A stretch of DNA of 64,000 nucleotides from assembly GCA_021845665.1 (NCBI GenBank), contig JAJZVO010000020.1, positions 1 through 64,000 on the forward strand. The letters run 5' to 3'. Of this stretch, positions 1 through 9,534 are shown piece by piece (position 1 is the first letter of the stretch; each line of letters opens with the position of its first letter). The notes under the pieces were generated by a model. It ran no database searches and had not been told where the DNA came from. It worked only from the letters and a program-made list of their open reading frames with translations. The position numbers and the translations under genes are program-made. Source of the DNA: Bacteroidota bacterium (GTDB taxonomy: Bacteria > Bacteroidota > Ignavibacteria > Kryptoniales > JAKASW01).

Positions 1-400
1 GGGTTTGACCGCTAAATTAGGAGGCTGCATTAGGGCATGCGAGTCGTGCTTCGCGATTTGTGGCAGCGTGGGATAACTGAGCGGCAAGATCTTCTTCCCA
101 TGTCAGGGGGCTGTTTGCGGGTATGCAACTCTTAAAACTCTCAAACTCTCTTGTGGTCCCTTTCAGCCACCCTGTGAATTTCAAACTTTTTTGAAGAACA
201 AACTTTCTTGTGCAACTGAATTATATGATTCCAAAAGCGTGCCAAAACTTTTCCGCGTTTACGAGTGAATTTCGCATAAGTGGATCGCTTTTGATTCGCA
301 AACTGCGATGAAGAGTTGCGTAACGCGAAAAGGAGCCCTGGAAAGCGTCAGAACTGGCCATTTTGGTTGAAGTATCTCTTTCAGCGGCTTATATTCTTCT
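1..400. other. upstream intergenic stretch, no gene seen
   Basis: No open reading frame with a plausible start or a recognisable protein lies here. The second half is AT-rich and probably holds the promoter of the YacP-like gene at 401, but I see no clear promoter motif, tRNA, hairpin or repeat. The 3' end of a gene outside the window could extend into the first bases; I could not support one. Confidence 0.5.
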
Positions 401-883
401 ATGCGTTGGCTGATCGATGGTTATAACGTTGCCCTTTCTGACCAAAAATTGTCTAGGCTAATGAAGATCGATAGTAATCAGACGCGGCATGAGTTGGCGT
501 TGGAGATTTTGCGCTCAGCGCGATTGTCAAAGGATGATATCAACCTGGTCTTTGACGGCAGATTTGCTCCATCTGCTTCACGTGAGGGCCCACGGCTTGT
601 GGTCCGCTTCACTTCGGGTGGCGAGACGGCCGATGAATGGATTAAGCGGGAAATTGGCAATTCAACAAAGAGACGCTCACTTACTGTCGTAAGCAATGAT
701 CTCTCGATCCTTGCATTCGCGAAGGAATGCGGGGCGGCAACGATGAAAAGTGGCGAATTTCTATCCATGGTACGCACCTTGAATGCAAGAGGAAAGGATA
801 CAGTCTCCGATGATGAGAAGCCTGCATCGGCCGGGAAGCTCGATGAGGAATTATTGTATCTTTTCAAAGGAAAAAGAAAATGA
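401..883 (+). CDS. YacP-like NYN domain protein (putative RNase)
   Basis: A 160-aa protein of the NYN/PIN-like fold, the YacP (DUF901) family. These proteins are thought to be metal-dependent ribonucleases in the cytoplasm. The hallmark LIDGYNV lies at residues 4-10, with Asp6 the first metal-binding acid. Further acidic positions sit at D52, D78-E79 and D100 (in VVSND), spaced as in NYN nucleases, and an SGEF motif at 117-120 is usual for the family. The tail of about 35 residues is polar. The TGA stop overlaps the ATG of the DUF1573 gene by four bases (ATGA), so the two are probably co-translated. Fold confident; substrate unknown. Confidence 0.85.
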   Translation: MRWLIDGYNVALSDQKLSRLMKIDSNQTRHELALEILRSARLSKDDINLVFDGRFAPSASREGPRLVVRFTSGGETADEWIKREIGNSTKRRSLTVVSNDLSILAFAKECGAATMKSGEFLSMVRTLNARGKDTVSDDEKPASAGKLDEELLYLFKGKRK

Positions 884-1572
884 GACACAGAGTTTTATGT
901 CAGTTCGCAGCGGCTGCAATTGTTGCGATGGGGGCAGGCAACGCAAAGGCCCAACTCTCCGTAATTCAGGGAAACGAGATCAGCTTCGGGAAAATCTTCC
1001 AGACAGGTGCGGTGGTATATAAGGTCATCACGGTGAAAAACACCGGAAGCGATAGCATAAAGATAAACAGCGTGACTACCAGCTGCGGCTGCACTGCGGC
1101 CATCGTCGCAACAAGTGCACTCGCGCCGGGAGAAGAGACCGACGTGAGAATACAGTTCAATCCTACCGGCTACATCGGAGACGTCACAAAATACATATAC
1201 ATCTCAAACTCGGCCAAGAAATTTCCCCTTATCACCGTCAAGATGACGGGGTATGTCGCGTATGCGCTCCAACCGACACCGAGTTATGTCCTCTTCAACA
1301 ATGCGCAGGTTGGAAAACTCGATAGCACAGAAATAAACCTGTCGAACACATCCGACGAGGAAATGCGCATCACGAAAGTAGATCTCCCGTCTAAGGAATT
1401 GACTTACAGACTGAACAAGAGACTACTCAAGCCCGGGGATTTCGCGAATCTCGATATTTACATCAACCCAACGAACACGCGAGACATAGACGGATACATC
1501 GTTGTGCATACGACGAGCGACAAGCAGCCTCAGCTTCAGTTGAGGGTTTTCGCGGGACTGGTAGGAAACTAG
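880..1572 (+). CDS. DUF1573 domain secreted protein
   Basis: A 230-aa exported protein. Residues 1-25 form a signal peptide with an AKA cleavage-like site. The first Ig-like DUF1573 domain covers about residues 35-125 and has the family signature TSCGCT (Cys69 and Cys71) followed by an APGE turn. A second, weaker Ig-like repeat covers about 130-230. DUF1573 proteins are common in Bacteroidota envelopes; their function is not established, though the fold resembles ASH/MSP-type adhesion or scaffold domains. It starts within the stop of the YacP-like gene and ends head-on with clpX, whose stop lies one base away. Confidence 0.85.
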   Translation: MRHRVLCQFAAAAIVAMGAGNAKAQLSVIQGNEISFGKIFQTGAVVYKVITVKNTGSDSIKINSVTTSCGCTAAIVATSALAPGEETDVRIQFNPTGYIGDVTKYIYISNSAKKFPLITVKMTGYVAYALQPTPSYVLFNNAQVGKLDSTEINLSNTSDEEMRITKVDLPSKELTYRLNKRLLKPGDFANLDIYINPTNTRDIDGYIVVHTTSDKQPQLQLRVFAGLVGN

Positions 1573-1573
1573 T

Positions 1574-2839
1574 TCAGGCCGTAGCCTGCTTCCTCTTGGT
1601 AAGGAAGAGGGGCTCTGCACCGGAAGAGATAACATCCTCGGTTATCACACATTTCGAGATATCGGAACGCGAGGGAAGGTTGTACATGATATCGAGCATT
1701 TTCTCCTCGATGATGGATCTGAGACCGCGGGCACCGGTTCCGCGTTCAACGGCCTTGCCAACGATCGCCTTAAGCGCCTCGTCATCGAAGTCGAGTTCGA
1801 CCTCCTCGAGCTTGAAGAGTTTCTTATACTGCTTCACCAACGCGTTCTTGGGAAGTGTCAATATGTCTTTCATCGCTTCTTCGCTTAAGGTGTGAAGCGT
1901 CGCCACAACTGGAAGTCTCCCAATGAACTCCGGGATGAGACCGAACTTGAGGAGATCGTCCGGCTGCACAAGAGGGAGGATTTCGCTGACCGCTTCATCC
2001 CTTACGGAGTGGATCTCCGCGCCGAAGCCGATCGGATTTTTGCTGACCCGCCTCGAAATAATCTTCTCAATGCCCTCGAACGCTCCCCCGCAGATAAAAA
2101 GTATATTCCGCGTGTTCACGTTTATGAGAGGCTGCTCGGGGTGCTTCCTTCCACCGCGCGGAGGAACTCCGGCCGTTGTTCCCTCAAGTATCTTTAGAAG
2201 AGCTTGCTGGACTCCCTCACCCGACACATCGCGCGTAATAGAAGGCGTATCGCTCTTTCTCGCAATCTTGTCGATCTCGTCCACATAGACTATTCCCCTC
2301 TCGGCACGCGCAACGTCGTAATCGGTGTTCTGGAGAAGGTGAACCAGTATAGTCTCCACGTCATCCCCAACGTAGCCGGCCTCCGTTAGAGTTGTGGCGT
2401 CGGCAATAGCGAAAGGGACGTTGAGTATCTTGGCGAGAGTCTGTGCGAGGAGCGTCTTCCCGGTGCCGGTCGGACCGATCAGGAGGATGTTGCTCTTTTC
2501 AATCTCGGTTTCATCTTCGGCGCCGAGTCCGTGCGGAAGCGAAATTCTCTTGTAGTGATTGTAAACCGCCACCGAAAGGGTCTTCTTTGCATGCTCCTGC
2601 CCGATCACATATTCGTCAAGTGCGGACTTGATCTCTACGGGTGTCAAAGGCGCCTTCTCGGAATAGTCCTCAGAATGCTGTTTGTAGGCCGGGATGTTGC
2701 TTCTGAGAATTTCTACCGAGTGTTCGACACAGATGTCGCAGATGTAGACATCCCCCGGTCCGGCCACAAGACTCTTGACTTCCTTCGCTTCACGTCCGCA
2801 GAAGGAGCATCGCATCTCCTCTTGATGCTGTTTACTCAT
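1574..2839 (-). CDS. clpX: ClpX, ATP-dependent unfoldase of ClpXP
   Basis: A 421-aa AAA+ unfoldase that recognises tagged substrates and feeds them into ClpP in the cytoplasm. The N-terminal zinc-binding domain has Cys11, Cys14, Cys34 and Cys37. Walker A GPTGTGKT lies at 122-129 and Walker B (VYVDEID) at about 184-190. The C-terminal sensor-2 region contains the GTGARGLRS motif. Length is normal. It lies downstream of clpP and tig on the same strand, the classical tig-clpP-clpX order, but is separated from clpP by 153 bp that hold a possible 39-aa membrane ORF. Housekeeping copy, no lesions seen. Confidence 0.98.
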   Translation of the reverse strand: MSKQHQEEMRCSFCGREAKEVKSLVAGPGDVYICDICVEHSVEILRSNIPAYKQHSEDYSEKAPLTPVEIKSALDEYVIGQEHAKKTLSVAVYNHYKRISLPHGLGAEDETEIEKSNILLIGPTGTGKTLLAQTLAKILNVPFAIADATTLTEAGYVGDDVETILVHLLQNTDYDVARAERGIVYVDEIDKIARKSDTPSITRDVSGEGVQQALLKILEGTTAGVPPRGGRKHPEQPLINVNTRNILFICGGAFEGIEKIISRRVSKNPIGFGAEIHSVRDEAVSEILPLVQPDDLLKFGLIPEFIGRLPVVATLHTLSEEAMKDILTLPKNALVKQYKKLFKLEEVELDFDDEALKAIVGKAVERGTGARGLRSIIEEKMLDIMYNLPSRSDISKCVITEDVISSGAEPLFLTKRKQATA

Positions 2840-2845
2840 TAACTT

Positions 2846-2965
2846 CTAATATTCCTTTTTGATATTCTTTTGTCGTTGATTTTTCAGGTCTGCGATCACT
2901 GTGGGAATTGAAATCGCAAACAAGACAATGAAGACGAGCAGAACAAGCAATAGCAAACTGCCCAT
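2846..2965 (-). CDS. possible 39-aa single-pass membrane microprotein between clpP and clpX
   Basis: The ATG at 2965 opens a 39-codon frame ending in TAG at 2846. The product begins MGSLLLLVLLVF, has a hydrophobic helix at about residues 4-25, and ends in a charged basic tail (KNQRQKNIKKEY). This is the layout of small bacterial single-transmembrane proteins with a cytoplasmic tail. It fills most of the clpP-clpX gap, stops 6 bases before the clpX start, and the clpX ribosome-binding region lies in its end. Its own Shine-Dalgarno is weak (only GGAG about 16 bases upstream), which is the main doubt. A role with ClpXP or the membrane is only inference from position. Confidence 0.5.
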   Translation of the reverse strand: MGSLLLLVLLVFIVLFAISIPTVIADLKNQRQKNIKKEY

Positions 2966-2992
2966 ATAGTTCGTTTAGACTCCGAATTGGTT

Positions 2993-3664
2993 TCACTTCT
3001 TTTTAGCTTCTCTTTTTATGAGAACGTTATCAATCACACCGTATTTTACCGCCTCCTCAGCAGACATAAAATAGTCCCTGTCCGTGTCTCTTTCAATTTG
3101 AAGGAGATCCTTACCGGAATGGTGTGACAGGATTTCGTTCAATCGCTTCTTGGTTTTAATTACCTCCTCTGCCTGGATGCTAATGTCGGCAGCGGTTCCC
3201 TGAAAGCCGCCCCAGGGCTGATGTATCATGATTCTTGCATTCGGGAGCGAAGTCCTCTTGCCTGAGGCTCCGCCTGCCAGAAGGACTGCGCCCATGCTTG
3301 CCGCGAGTCCAACACAGGTAGTGGCAATGTTGGGCCTGACGTACTGCATCGTATCGTAGACCGCAAGACCAGCAGAGACGCTACCCCCAGGGGTGTTGAT
3401 GTAGATATTAATGTCTTTGTTTGGATCTTCGCTTTCGAGAAACAAAAGCTGGGCGATCACTAGACTTGCAACCGTATCGTCTATAGCGGTTCCAATAAAA
3501 ATAATCCTCTCTCTGAGCAGCCTGGAGTAGATGTCGTAAGCTCTTTCCCCCCGGCCTGTCTGTTCGATGACATATGGTATCGTCAGCTGGTTATAGATTT
3601 CGAATCTCGGTTTCTCGGCCATGCCGCCTTCGGGAAGGCTAACGTTTGGGTTATCTACTAACAT
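2993..3664 (-). CDS. clpP: ClpP, serine protease subunit of ClpXP
   Basis: A 223-aa peptidase subunit that forms the 14-mer degradation chamber with ClpX. The catalytic triad is visible: Ser123 in AASMGA, His148 in IMIHQP and Asp197 in DTDRDYF. The His-Asp distance of 49 residues equals that of E. coli ClpP. The N-terminus is about 15-25 residues longer than most ClpP proteins; an internal Met at residue 15 (MAEKPR) is an alternative start and the extension may be a propeptide. It lies 3 bp downstream of tig, so the two are probably one transcript. Confidence 0.98.
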   Translation of the reverse strand: MLVDNPNVSLPEGGMAEKPRFEIYNQLTIPYVIEQTGRGERAYDIYSRLLRERIIFIGTAIDDTVASLVIAQLLFLESEDPNKDINIYINTPGGSVSAGLAVYDTMQYVRPNIATTCVGLAASMGAVLLAGGASGKRTSLPNARIMIHQPWGGFQGTAADISIQAEEVIKTKKRLNEILSHHSGKDLLQIERDTDRDYFMSAEEAVKYGVIDNVLIKREAKKK

Positions 3665-3667
3665 TTT

Positions 3668-4954
3668 TCAGTCCTCATGTTCGTGAGCCGGTGTTTTTTC
3701 TACTATTTTCACGTCCGCCTTGTCGACGATGAAGTTAAACATTTCGTTGAAAAGTAATTTATCCTTCACGTCGTTTGAATTCCTGTAAAAATCCAGAAGC
3801 TTCGATTTATCGAGTCTGTATTTTGTCGACTCATCGTCCGCCGTCCTTTCGAGTACGGCTTCATCGACTTTCAGATTTTCCTTCTGAATTATGGCCGCAG
3901 CAAGGAGGTTCCACTTCACCGCCCTTACGGCAGGCTCCCTGTATCTCTCCTTCACGAAGTCTTCGTCGACATCCCGGTTGTTCGATTCTTTCTTCAATTC
4001 CTCAATCAAATCGTTCAGATAATCATCAACCATGCTTTCCGGAACTTCAAACTCATTTTTCTTCAGAAGCTCCTCGGCGATCTTGTCCCGGAGCTCTTCT
4101 TCAGCTTTCTCCTCGTAGTAATGTTCGAGTTCCCTCTCGATATCTTTCTTCAGTGCATCCAGCGTTTCCATTTTGCCGCCGGAAACTTTCTTTGCGAACT
4201 CGTCGGAAAGCTCTGGCATAACAAACTTCTCAAGCTTTTTAACCTGAACTTTAAATGGCTTCTTCCCCGAAACCTGTCCCGATTTGTCGAAGGTATCGAG
4301 TTCCAGATTGAACTCGTCGCCGGCTTTCGATTTCAACAAGCGCTCACGGAGCTCGCTCAATTCGGGGGCCTTGCTTCTCAGGTCAACTTTATAATTCTCA
4401 CGCCGCTGTCCTATCATCGGCACCCCTTGCGCGTCCACTACCTGGAGATCGACAGTTACAACCCCTTTTTCATCCTCGAGAGTCTCAGTCTCAACCAACT
4501 CCGCATTTGACTCGTATATGTGAAAGAGCTCATGATCGACAGTCTCGGGAAGTATTTTGTACATCGCTCGTTCGAGTTTCATGTCAACATAGTCTTTCGG
4601 TTCTATTACTGGGACCACTTCATAAGTAAGAAGGAAATGAAGAGGTTCACCGATCGTGCGGTTGTCTAGATTATAGTCGACAACTCCTGCTATTTTTGTG
4701 TTTTCGTTCTGAAAAATGCCTTTGACAATCTCATTCACGATACCGGGAATGGAATCAGCCTCGATCTCCTCGCCATAACGTTTCTTCACGATTTCAATAG
4801 GCGTTTTCCCCTTCCTAAAACCGGGAACGGCCGCTTTCTTTTGAAATTCCGAATAAGCCGAATCAAATTTATCCTTGACGAAATTATCTTCTACCGCTGC
4901 AGTAACCTCGAGCTGTTTCTTCAGACCACCGAGGTCAGTAATCTTATAATCCAC
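3668..4954 (-). CDS. tig: trigger factor, ribosome-associated chaperone
   Basis: A 428-aa chaperone that binds nascent chains at the ribosomal exit tunnel. The ribosome-docking signature GFRKGKTP is at residues 45-52. The C-terminal half is the helical substrate cradle. The middle region (about 150-250), where the FKBP-type prolyl isomerase domain sits in E. coli, is divergent and lacks the usual glycine-rich core, so isomerase activity may be absent. It is first in the tig-clpP-clpX block and lies downstream of tRNA-Leu, a frequent arrangement. Confidence 0.95.
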   Translation of the reverse strand: MDYKITDLGGLKKQLEVTAAVEDNFVKDKFDSAYSEFQKKAAVPGFRKGKTPIEIVKKRYGEEIEADSIPGIVNEIVKGIFQNENTKIAGVVDYNLDNRTIGEPLHFLLTYEVVPVIEPKDYVDMKLERAMYKILPETVDHELFHIYESNAELVETETLEDEKGVVTVDLQVVDAQGVPMIGQRRENYKVDLRSKAPELSELRERLLKSKAGDEFNLELDTFDKSGQVSGKKPFKVQVKKLEKFVMPELSDEFAKKVSGGKMETLDALKKDIERELEHYYEEKAEEELRDKIAEELLKKNEFEVPESMVDDYLNDLIEELKKESNNRDVDEDFVKERYREPAVRAVKWNLLAAAIIQKENLKVDEAVLERTADDESTKYRLDKSKLLDFYRNSNDVKDKLLFNEMFNFIVDKADVKIVEKTPAHEHED

Positions 4955-5151
4955 TTTCTTTCCTTTCCCGGATGGGTTCTTCGGTTTTCATATCTTCGTG
5001 CCTGAGGGACTTATCGCACCGCGCGTCCTGAAATACAACCGGCGCAAAGCCTTCGTTACACCAAATCCACATTCTCCCGGTGCATTACCGCTCCGGCGGA
5101 GATCGGGTTCCGCTTGTAAGATGCAGCAACCGCATCGCACCTCGACAAATG

Positions 5152-5233
5152 TGGGTAGAGGGGGACTCGAACCCCCACGGGTTTCCCCACTAGCTCCTAA
5201 GGCTAGCGCGTCTGCCAATTTCGCCATCTACCC
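5152..5233 (-). tRNA. tRNA-Leu (anticodon TAG)
   Basis: The minus strand folds into a complete tRNA: acceptor GGGTAGA paired with TCTACCC, D-stem GCG/CGC, anticodon stem CTAGC/GCTAG around loop CTTAGGA (anticodon TAG, reading CUA-type Leu codons), a long variable arm of the GGG-GAAA-CCC type expected for tRNA-Leu, and T-arm GGGGG-TTCGAGT-CCCCC. The discriminator base is A and CCA is not encoded. It lies about 200 bp upstream of tig on the same strand. Confidence 0.96.
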
Positions 5234-5792
5234 GCTTTGGTACGTGCGGGTCTGTCTGCAAAAGCCGTGGGTCTCGCAGGCTTATAAATATAACTCCTGG
5301 ACGGCCAATCTTCAAAACAGTGAAAATCCCGTCGAAAAAGCCACGTTTGAGGCAGTCGAGGCCAAACCGACGACCGTCAACCAGGATGTCCTCCTCCCCA
5401 AAGAAACCCGGCCAAGATCTGCCCGAAGCCCTGAAATATTTCCTCTCATTTGGACGAACATGTTGCAATCACACGCATTTTGAAGGTATATTTTCTTTGG
5501 CGTGCGAGTAATCTCGGTCATCAAGGGGTTTCACATTTAAAGAGAGCAAGTCGCACTATCTTCGGCGAAAGGTATGAGATTGCCGAATATTTTTTCGCTT
5601 TGGGCAAAGTATTGATGGAACCGCATTTCGATTGATAGATCGGATCAATTTGATTTCCAAGAATGCATTCGGATTCTCAATTGTTCCTAACGTAGCTGTC
5701 ATTTGCCGCGAAGGACACAATTCTTAGATAGATCAGTAAAGCCGATAGGATATCGGCGATAATCACTTAAGTGAACATTGATCATAGGTGGG
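5234..5792. other. intergenic stretch, no gene seen
   Basis: About 560 bp between tRNA-Leu (minus) and the response regulator (plus), so it should hold divergent promoters. Small open frames exist on both strands but none has coding character, a good start or a recognisable product. No strong hairpin or repeat was noticed. Confidence 0.5.
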
Positions 5793-6218
5793 ATGATGAA
5801 AAATTCCGGGCCCGGCAAGAGATGGCGGGTACTTATAGTGGACGACGAAGAGGACATCGCCAGACTGATCGCGGTATTCATAGGAGAAATGGGATTCGAT
5901 GTCATGCCAGCGAAGGACGGTCGCGAAGCATTGACGATCATAGAATCCTTCAAACCGGATATAGTCGTCTCGGATATTCACATGCCCGAAATCGACGGGG
6001 ACGAGCTCTACAGGAAAATAGTCGTAGCGACTCCCTCGTATGCGAAGAGATTTGTTTTCATGACCGGCAGCGGAATAGATTCTCAACTCACCCAATTTCT
6101 GAACGACACAGGGTGTTTGATACTGACGAAGCCGTTTGACTTTCAGGAACTATCAAATGTCATCGAAAGGAAGATCAAAGATATTCAAGGAGGGAAATTA
6201 CCGGATGATGGCTCTTGA
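5793..6218 (+). CDS. single-domain response regulator (CheY/Spo0F-like)
   Basis: About 141 aa consisting only of a receiver domain. The acidic pair in VDDEED, the phospho-acceptor Asp in VVSDIHMPEIDG, the conserved Thr/Ser in MTGSG and the Lys in LTKPFD are all present, so it should be phosphorylatable. There is no DNA-binding or enzymatic output domain. I chose an ATG at 5793 (or the next codon, 5796) because AGGTGGG precedes it; a TTG at 5778 is open in frame but poorly placed. No histidine kinase lies nearby, so its partner is encoded elsewhere. Confidence 0.9.
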   Translation: MMKNSGPGKRWRVLIVDDEEDIARLIAVFIGEMGFDVMPAKDGREALTIIESFKPDIVVSDIHMPEIDGDELYRKIVVATPSYAKRFVFMTGSGIDSQLTQFLNDTGCLILTKPFDFQELSNVIERKIKDIQGGKLPDDGS

Positions 6219-6352
6219 CCATGGAAGTCGACCGGAGATCGGGTTTCAGATTTTCCACAGGGATCCGGAGCCACAAATCCGGTTCACCTCTTCCGTTGAT
6301 CTTAAGGGTTTTTATTCCGTAATTCATTCGCTATTTTCTTCGTGGAGCTAAA

Positions 6353-7411
6353 TTGGATATTAATTTTACCCCTATCACGTCTGTCGGCGAGTTTGGAATC
6401 ATAGAGAAATTCAAGTCTCTTGCCTCACGATTTGCGAATCCGAAGGTACTGCAAACCATCGGCGACGACGCAGCCGTTCTCAGGCCGACCCCTGGTGACC
6501 TGTCAGTCGTTACGACCGATATCCTGATCCAGAATGTTCACTTCGATTCTTCGTATACCTCGATGCGACACCTCGGCCAAAAAGCGGCGGCAGCTAATCT
6601 AAGCGACATCGCAGCGATGTCTGCCCTGCCGACTGCCGCCTTCGTTTCGCTCGGCATACATTCCAATGTGAGCGTTGAAATGATCGAAGAATTTTACGAT
6701 TCATTTACTGCGGAGCTCGGCAAATTCGGATGTGTGGTCGCGGGAGGTGACACTTCGGCTTCGCCTGTCGGGTTGGTCGTAAACGTAACGGTCACCGGCG
6801 AGGTAGAGCCTGAAAGGCTTGCAACTCGAAGCGGCGCGATGGCTGGCGATATCGTCTGTGTCACCGGTGATCTGGGAAGGTCGCACGCCGGCTTGATGGT
6901 CCTTCAGCGTGAAAAAAAGAGATATGTTGAGGCTGGTCAGCCTGCAGACTTCACTCCCAGTTTTGAGGGTTACGACTCCGTCCTGCAGAAACACCTGCTG
7001 CCGGAGCCACGCATCGAGCTTTCCAGAAGTATCAGCGAGAAGATCCGCGTGCACTCGATGATAGATATAAGTGACGGACTTGTTTCGGATATGCTTCACA
7101 TCTGCAAATCAAGTGGCGTATCCGCATCGCTCGACGAGGAATTCATACCGCTCGACCCAATCACACGGCGGACAGCAGAAGAGTTCGGTGAGGAACCGCT
7201 CACCTACGCGCTTCGCGGGGGTGAAGATTACGAACTTCTATTCACCATCGCAGAAAACGACTTCCCAAAACTTTTTTCACTCGAAGGATACATCAGACCT
7301 ATCGGCAGGATAGAGGTGGGCACACCGAGAGTCACCGTGAACCGGAAAGAAAGACCGGCCGAAATGTATTCCGACTTCATTTCCTATCAGCACTTCGCGA
7401 AAAGAAAGTAA
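6353..7411 (+). CDS. thiL: thiamine-monophosphate kinase ThiL
   Basis: A 352-aa enzyme that phosphorylates thiamine monophosphate to thiamine diphosphate, the last step of cofactor synthesis. GEFG near residue 12, GDDAAV at 37-42, the Mg-binding VAGGDTS region and MIDISDGL later in the chain are typical of the ThiL/PurM-like fold. The start is a TTG at 6353 with GGAG five bases upstream. Its last 35 bases overlap the 3' end of the convergent GDPD gene. No other thiamine gene is in the window. Confidence 0.93.
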   Translation: MDINFTPITSVGEFGIIEKFKSLASRFANPKVLQTIGDDAAVLRPTPGDLSVVTTDILIQNVHFDSSYTSMRHLGQKAAAANLSDIAAMSALPTAAFVSLGIHSNVSVEMIEEFYDSFTAELGKFGCVVAGGDTSASPVGLVVNVTVTGEVEPERLATRSGAMAGDIVCVTGDLGRSHAGLMVLQREKKRYVEAGQPADFTPSFEGYDSVLQKHLLPEPRIELSRSISEKIRVHSMIDISDGLVSDMLHICKSSGVSASLDEEFIPLDPITRRTAEEFGEEPLTYALRGGEDYELLFTIAENDFPKLFSLEGYIRPIGRIEVGTPRVTVNRKERPAEMYSDFISYQHFAKRK

Positions 7412-8174
7412 GGTTGGGCGCACCAGCTGCTATCGAGGCAACATCGGATGGGTTGTCTGAGATCACCCCATCGACACCCATTTCAATCATCCTTGCTATA
7501 CGCCGTTTCCCGTTAACGGTATAGACAAACACGTTCAATCCAAGATTGTGGAATCGCCGGACTGCGGTACTGTTAAGGAAATGATGATTCAGCACAACCC
7601 CCTGGGCACCATACCGGAGAGGAAACGAACGTGGGGTCGGAACAAGATTATGCCTGTAAAGAGGCGCGAAACGCAGATGAGGCTTATTGTAATGCAGGAT
7701 TCGCAGCGCTTTGAGATTGAACGATGAGAAAATCACATCGTCACTCATGCGGTGACGTTCAACTGCTTTCACGCACTTCTCGACAAGAAGCGCGATTCCG
7801 TCGTGCCGTCTGTGCTTCAATTCGATGTTAACTCTCACTTTCCCCTTTGAAAGGTCAAGTACCTCGTCCAAAAAAGGGACCTTCTCCCCGCCGAACCTGT
7901 CGTCGAACCAGATTCCAGCATCGAGTGAACGTATATGTGACGATGTCAACCGACTCACGAGGCCGCTACCGTTCGTGGTTCTTCCCAGCCTGTAATCGTG
8001 GAACACAATAGGCTGACCATCGGCAGTGAGCATGACATCCAGCTCGAGCATATTAGCACCTGCACCGATGGCAAGAGCGAAAGAAGCTAATGTATTTTCC
8101 GGAGCGTTCGCGGAATAGCCGCGGTGAGCAACGTTGTGGAAGTGTACCCCGTCTCCAAATAGCGAATGAAGCAT
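7377..8174 (-). CDS. glycerophosphodiester phosphodiesterase family protein
   Basis: A 265-aa TIM-barrel GDPD enzyme, expected to hydrolyse glycerophosphodiesters to glycerol-3-phosphate and an alcohol. Catalytic and metal-binding motifs are in order: HRG (17-19), PENT (25-28), the metal acids E44 and D46, H59-D60 in VFHD, and VNIELK further on. No signal peptide is visible, so a cytoplasmic UgpQ-like role is likely. It overlaps thiL tail to tail by 35 bp. Confidence 0.92.
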   Translation of the reverse strand: MLHSLFGDGVHFHNVAHRGYSANAPENTLASFALAIGAGANMLELDVMLTADGQPIVFHDYRLGRTTNGSGLVSRLTSSHIRSLDAGIWFDDRFGGEKVPFLDEVLDLSKGKVRVNIELKHRRHDGIALLVEKCVKAVERHRMSDDVIFSSFNLKALRILHYNKPHLRFAPLYRHNLVPTPRSFPLRYGAQGVVLNHHFLNSTAVRRFHNLGLNVFVYTVNGKRRIARMIEMGVDGVISDNPSDVASIAAGAPNLTFFSRSADRK

Positions 8175-8232
8175 ATCAGCGGTCGGCTATCATCCTTTGG
8201 ACCGACTGCTGACCGCCGACCACCGATTGCCT
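8172..8232. repeat. degenerate GGTCGGCGGTCAG-type intergenic repeat
   Basis: Between the GDPD gene and the lipoprotein gene the minus strand contains near-repeats of GGTCGGCGGTCAGCAGTCGG. The spacing is irregular and I cannot show further copies in this window, so it is noted only as low-complexity spacer DNA. Confidence 0.35.
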
Positions 8233-8243
8233 CACATTCAGAC

Positions 8244-9272
8244 TTACTTCAACTTTATGCTTGTAGCGGCCTGTTTAAAAGCCTGCTCAAAATTGGCATG
8301 GTACTTATGTTGGCTCGCTTCATTCCAAGTCAGAATAATTCTTATCCAATTGTCGTTCTTAACCACGAAGTAGACCCGGCGCTGGATACCCCTTACCGGC
8401 GAATACGATATAACATAGGCATCGAGACCGTCGAGTTTTGTTTTCTCGCTCTTTGAGTTAGGATAGTTTCCTTTATTCTGTTTGAATACCTTCTCGACAT
8501 CCAGCTTCTTAGCGTCGAGGACATCAACTTCGATAGTGCAATCCTGGAAGTAGCCTTTGAATGTGACAGTGTTCTTCACATCGCTTCCGGAAGCTCCTTG
8601 CGGAGAGGGCTTAAAATTCGACGGGTACCCAATCGAGTAATACTGGGTCTGATACGTTGCCAGTGTGGACGATGGGATCAGGTTATCGGGCAGCTGTTCT
8701 TTCGCAACAATCTTCGGGATGATACGGTAGGTCGTCGCAACAGTGTCGAAAACAGGCGCATAGCGTTTAAATTCCTTATTGAATCCCTGGCATTCATATC
8801 CATATTCGGTGCTGTCCGAAACCGTCAATATCGCATATCCGAAAATCGTATTCTTGCTGTCGATCCTGAGTGCGTAAGGGACTTTCACCGCCGGCATTCC
8901 AGCGAGTGATGTCTGGACATCGGGGTCAATCTGGGCTTGTTGCTGTCTCAGGTTGTCCTTGAATTGCTCGACGACGTCCTGAAGTGTTTGGCCGCCAACG
9001 CTTTTCGCGTGGATGTAAATTCTGACGGCAGGTTTAGAGCTCGATGTCGGATCCGCAAATCTGTTATACGCATCCTCGGAATTGAAAAGATTCAACTTTC
9101 CCGGCTCGCTCGTCTGTTGCCATGTTGAAGGGATATCGATGGCAAACAGGTTCATGCCATCTCTATAATTTTGCAGCGGAGGCACACTGACCGGTGTGCT
9201 CTTCTGGCACGCCGCAAATGTGACCGCCAGAATAGAGACGATCAATAACTCTTTAACAACTCTTGAATGCAT
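8244..9272 (-). CDS. lipoprotein with PsbP/DcrB-like repeats
   Basis: About 342 aa. The start at 9272 is chosen because GAGGAG lies 8 bases upstream; an upstream in-frame codon at 9287 has no such site. The N-terminus is a lipoprotein signal with lipobox TFAAC, so the mature protein is membrane-anchored. Two similar alpha/beta segments follow (about 30-170 and 195-342), each beginning with a phrase of the type 'FAIDIPSTW' or 'YSIGYPSNF', typical of PsbP/DcrB-like domains. No catalytic motif is seen and function is unknown. It is divergent from the S46 peptidase gene. Confidence 0.7.
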   Translation of the reverse strand: MHSRVVKELLIVSILAVTFAACQKSTPVSVPPLQNYRDGMNLFAIDIPSTWQQTSEPGKLNLFNSEDAYNRFADPTSSSKPAVRIYIHAKSVGGQTLQDVVEQFKDNLRQQQAQIDPDVQTSLAGMPAVKVPYALRIDSKNTIFGYAILTVSDSTEYGYECQGFNKEFKRYAPVFDTVATTYRIIPKIVAKEQLPDNLIPSSTLATYQTQYYSIGYPSNFKPSPQGASGSDVKNTVTFKGYFQDCTIEVDVLDAKKLDVEKVFKQNKGNYPNSKSEKTKLDGLDAYVISYSPVRGIQRRVYFVVKNDNWIRIILTWNEASQHKYHANFEQAFKQAATSIKLK

Positions 9273-9534
9273 TGTTGCGCTCCTCAATTTGGTATGCCTT
9301 ACTCTGATCCCGAAGATCGCGCTTCGTACTGTAGATCCTTCGGACGCGAAAATATATCAACCACAGGCGGAAATTACAACATTTAAAGTGCTATCCCAAA
9401 TTGAAACGGCCATGACGCTCCGGGAGATTAAACAAACGGAGTCGCATCCGCCTTGCGTGCCATTCGCTCCAATTTCTTGAGAAAGATTCACAATTTTGCA
9501 TTAAATTTCCCCCGACAAAAATAAAGGGGCTGAA

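Noticed and set aside
4988-5227. 79-codon minus-strand frame
   Set aside because: It is the translation of the tRNA-Leu gene and its flank.
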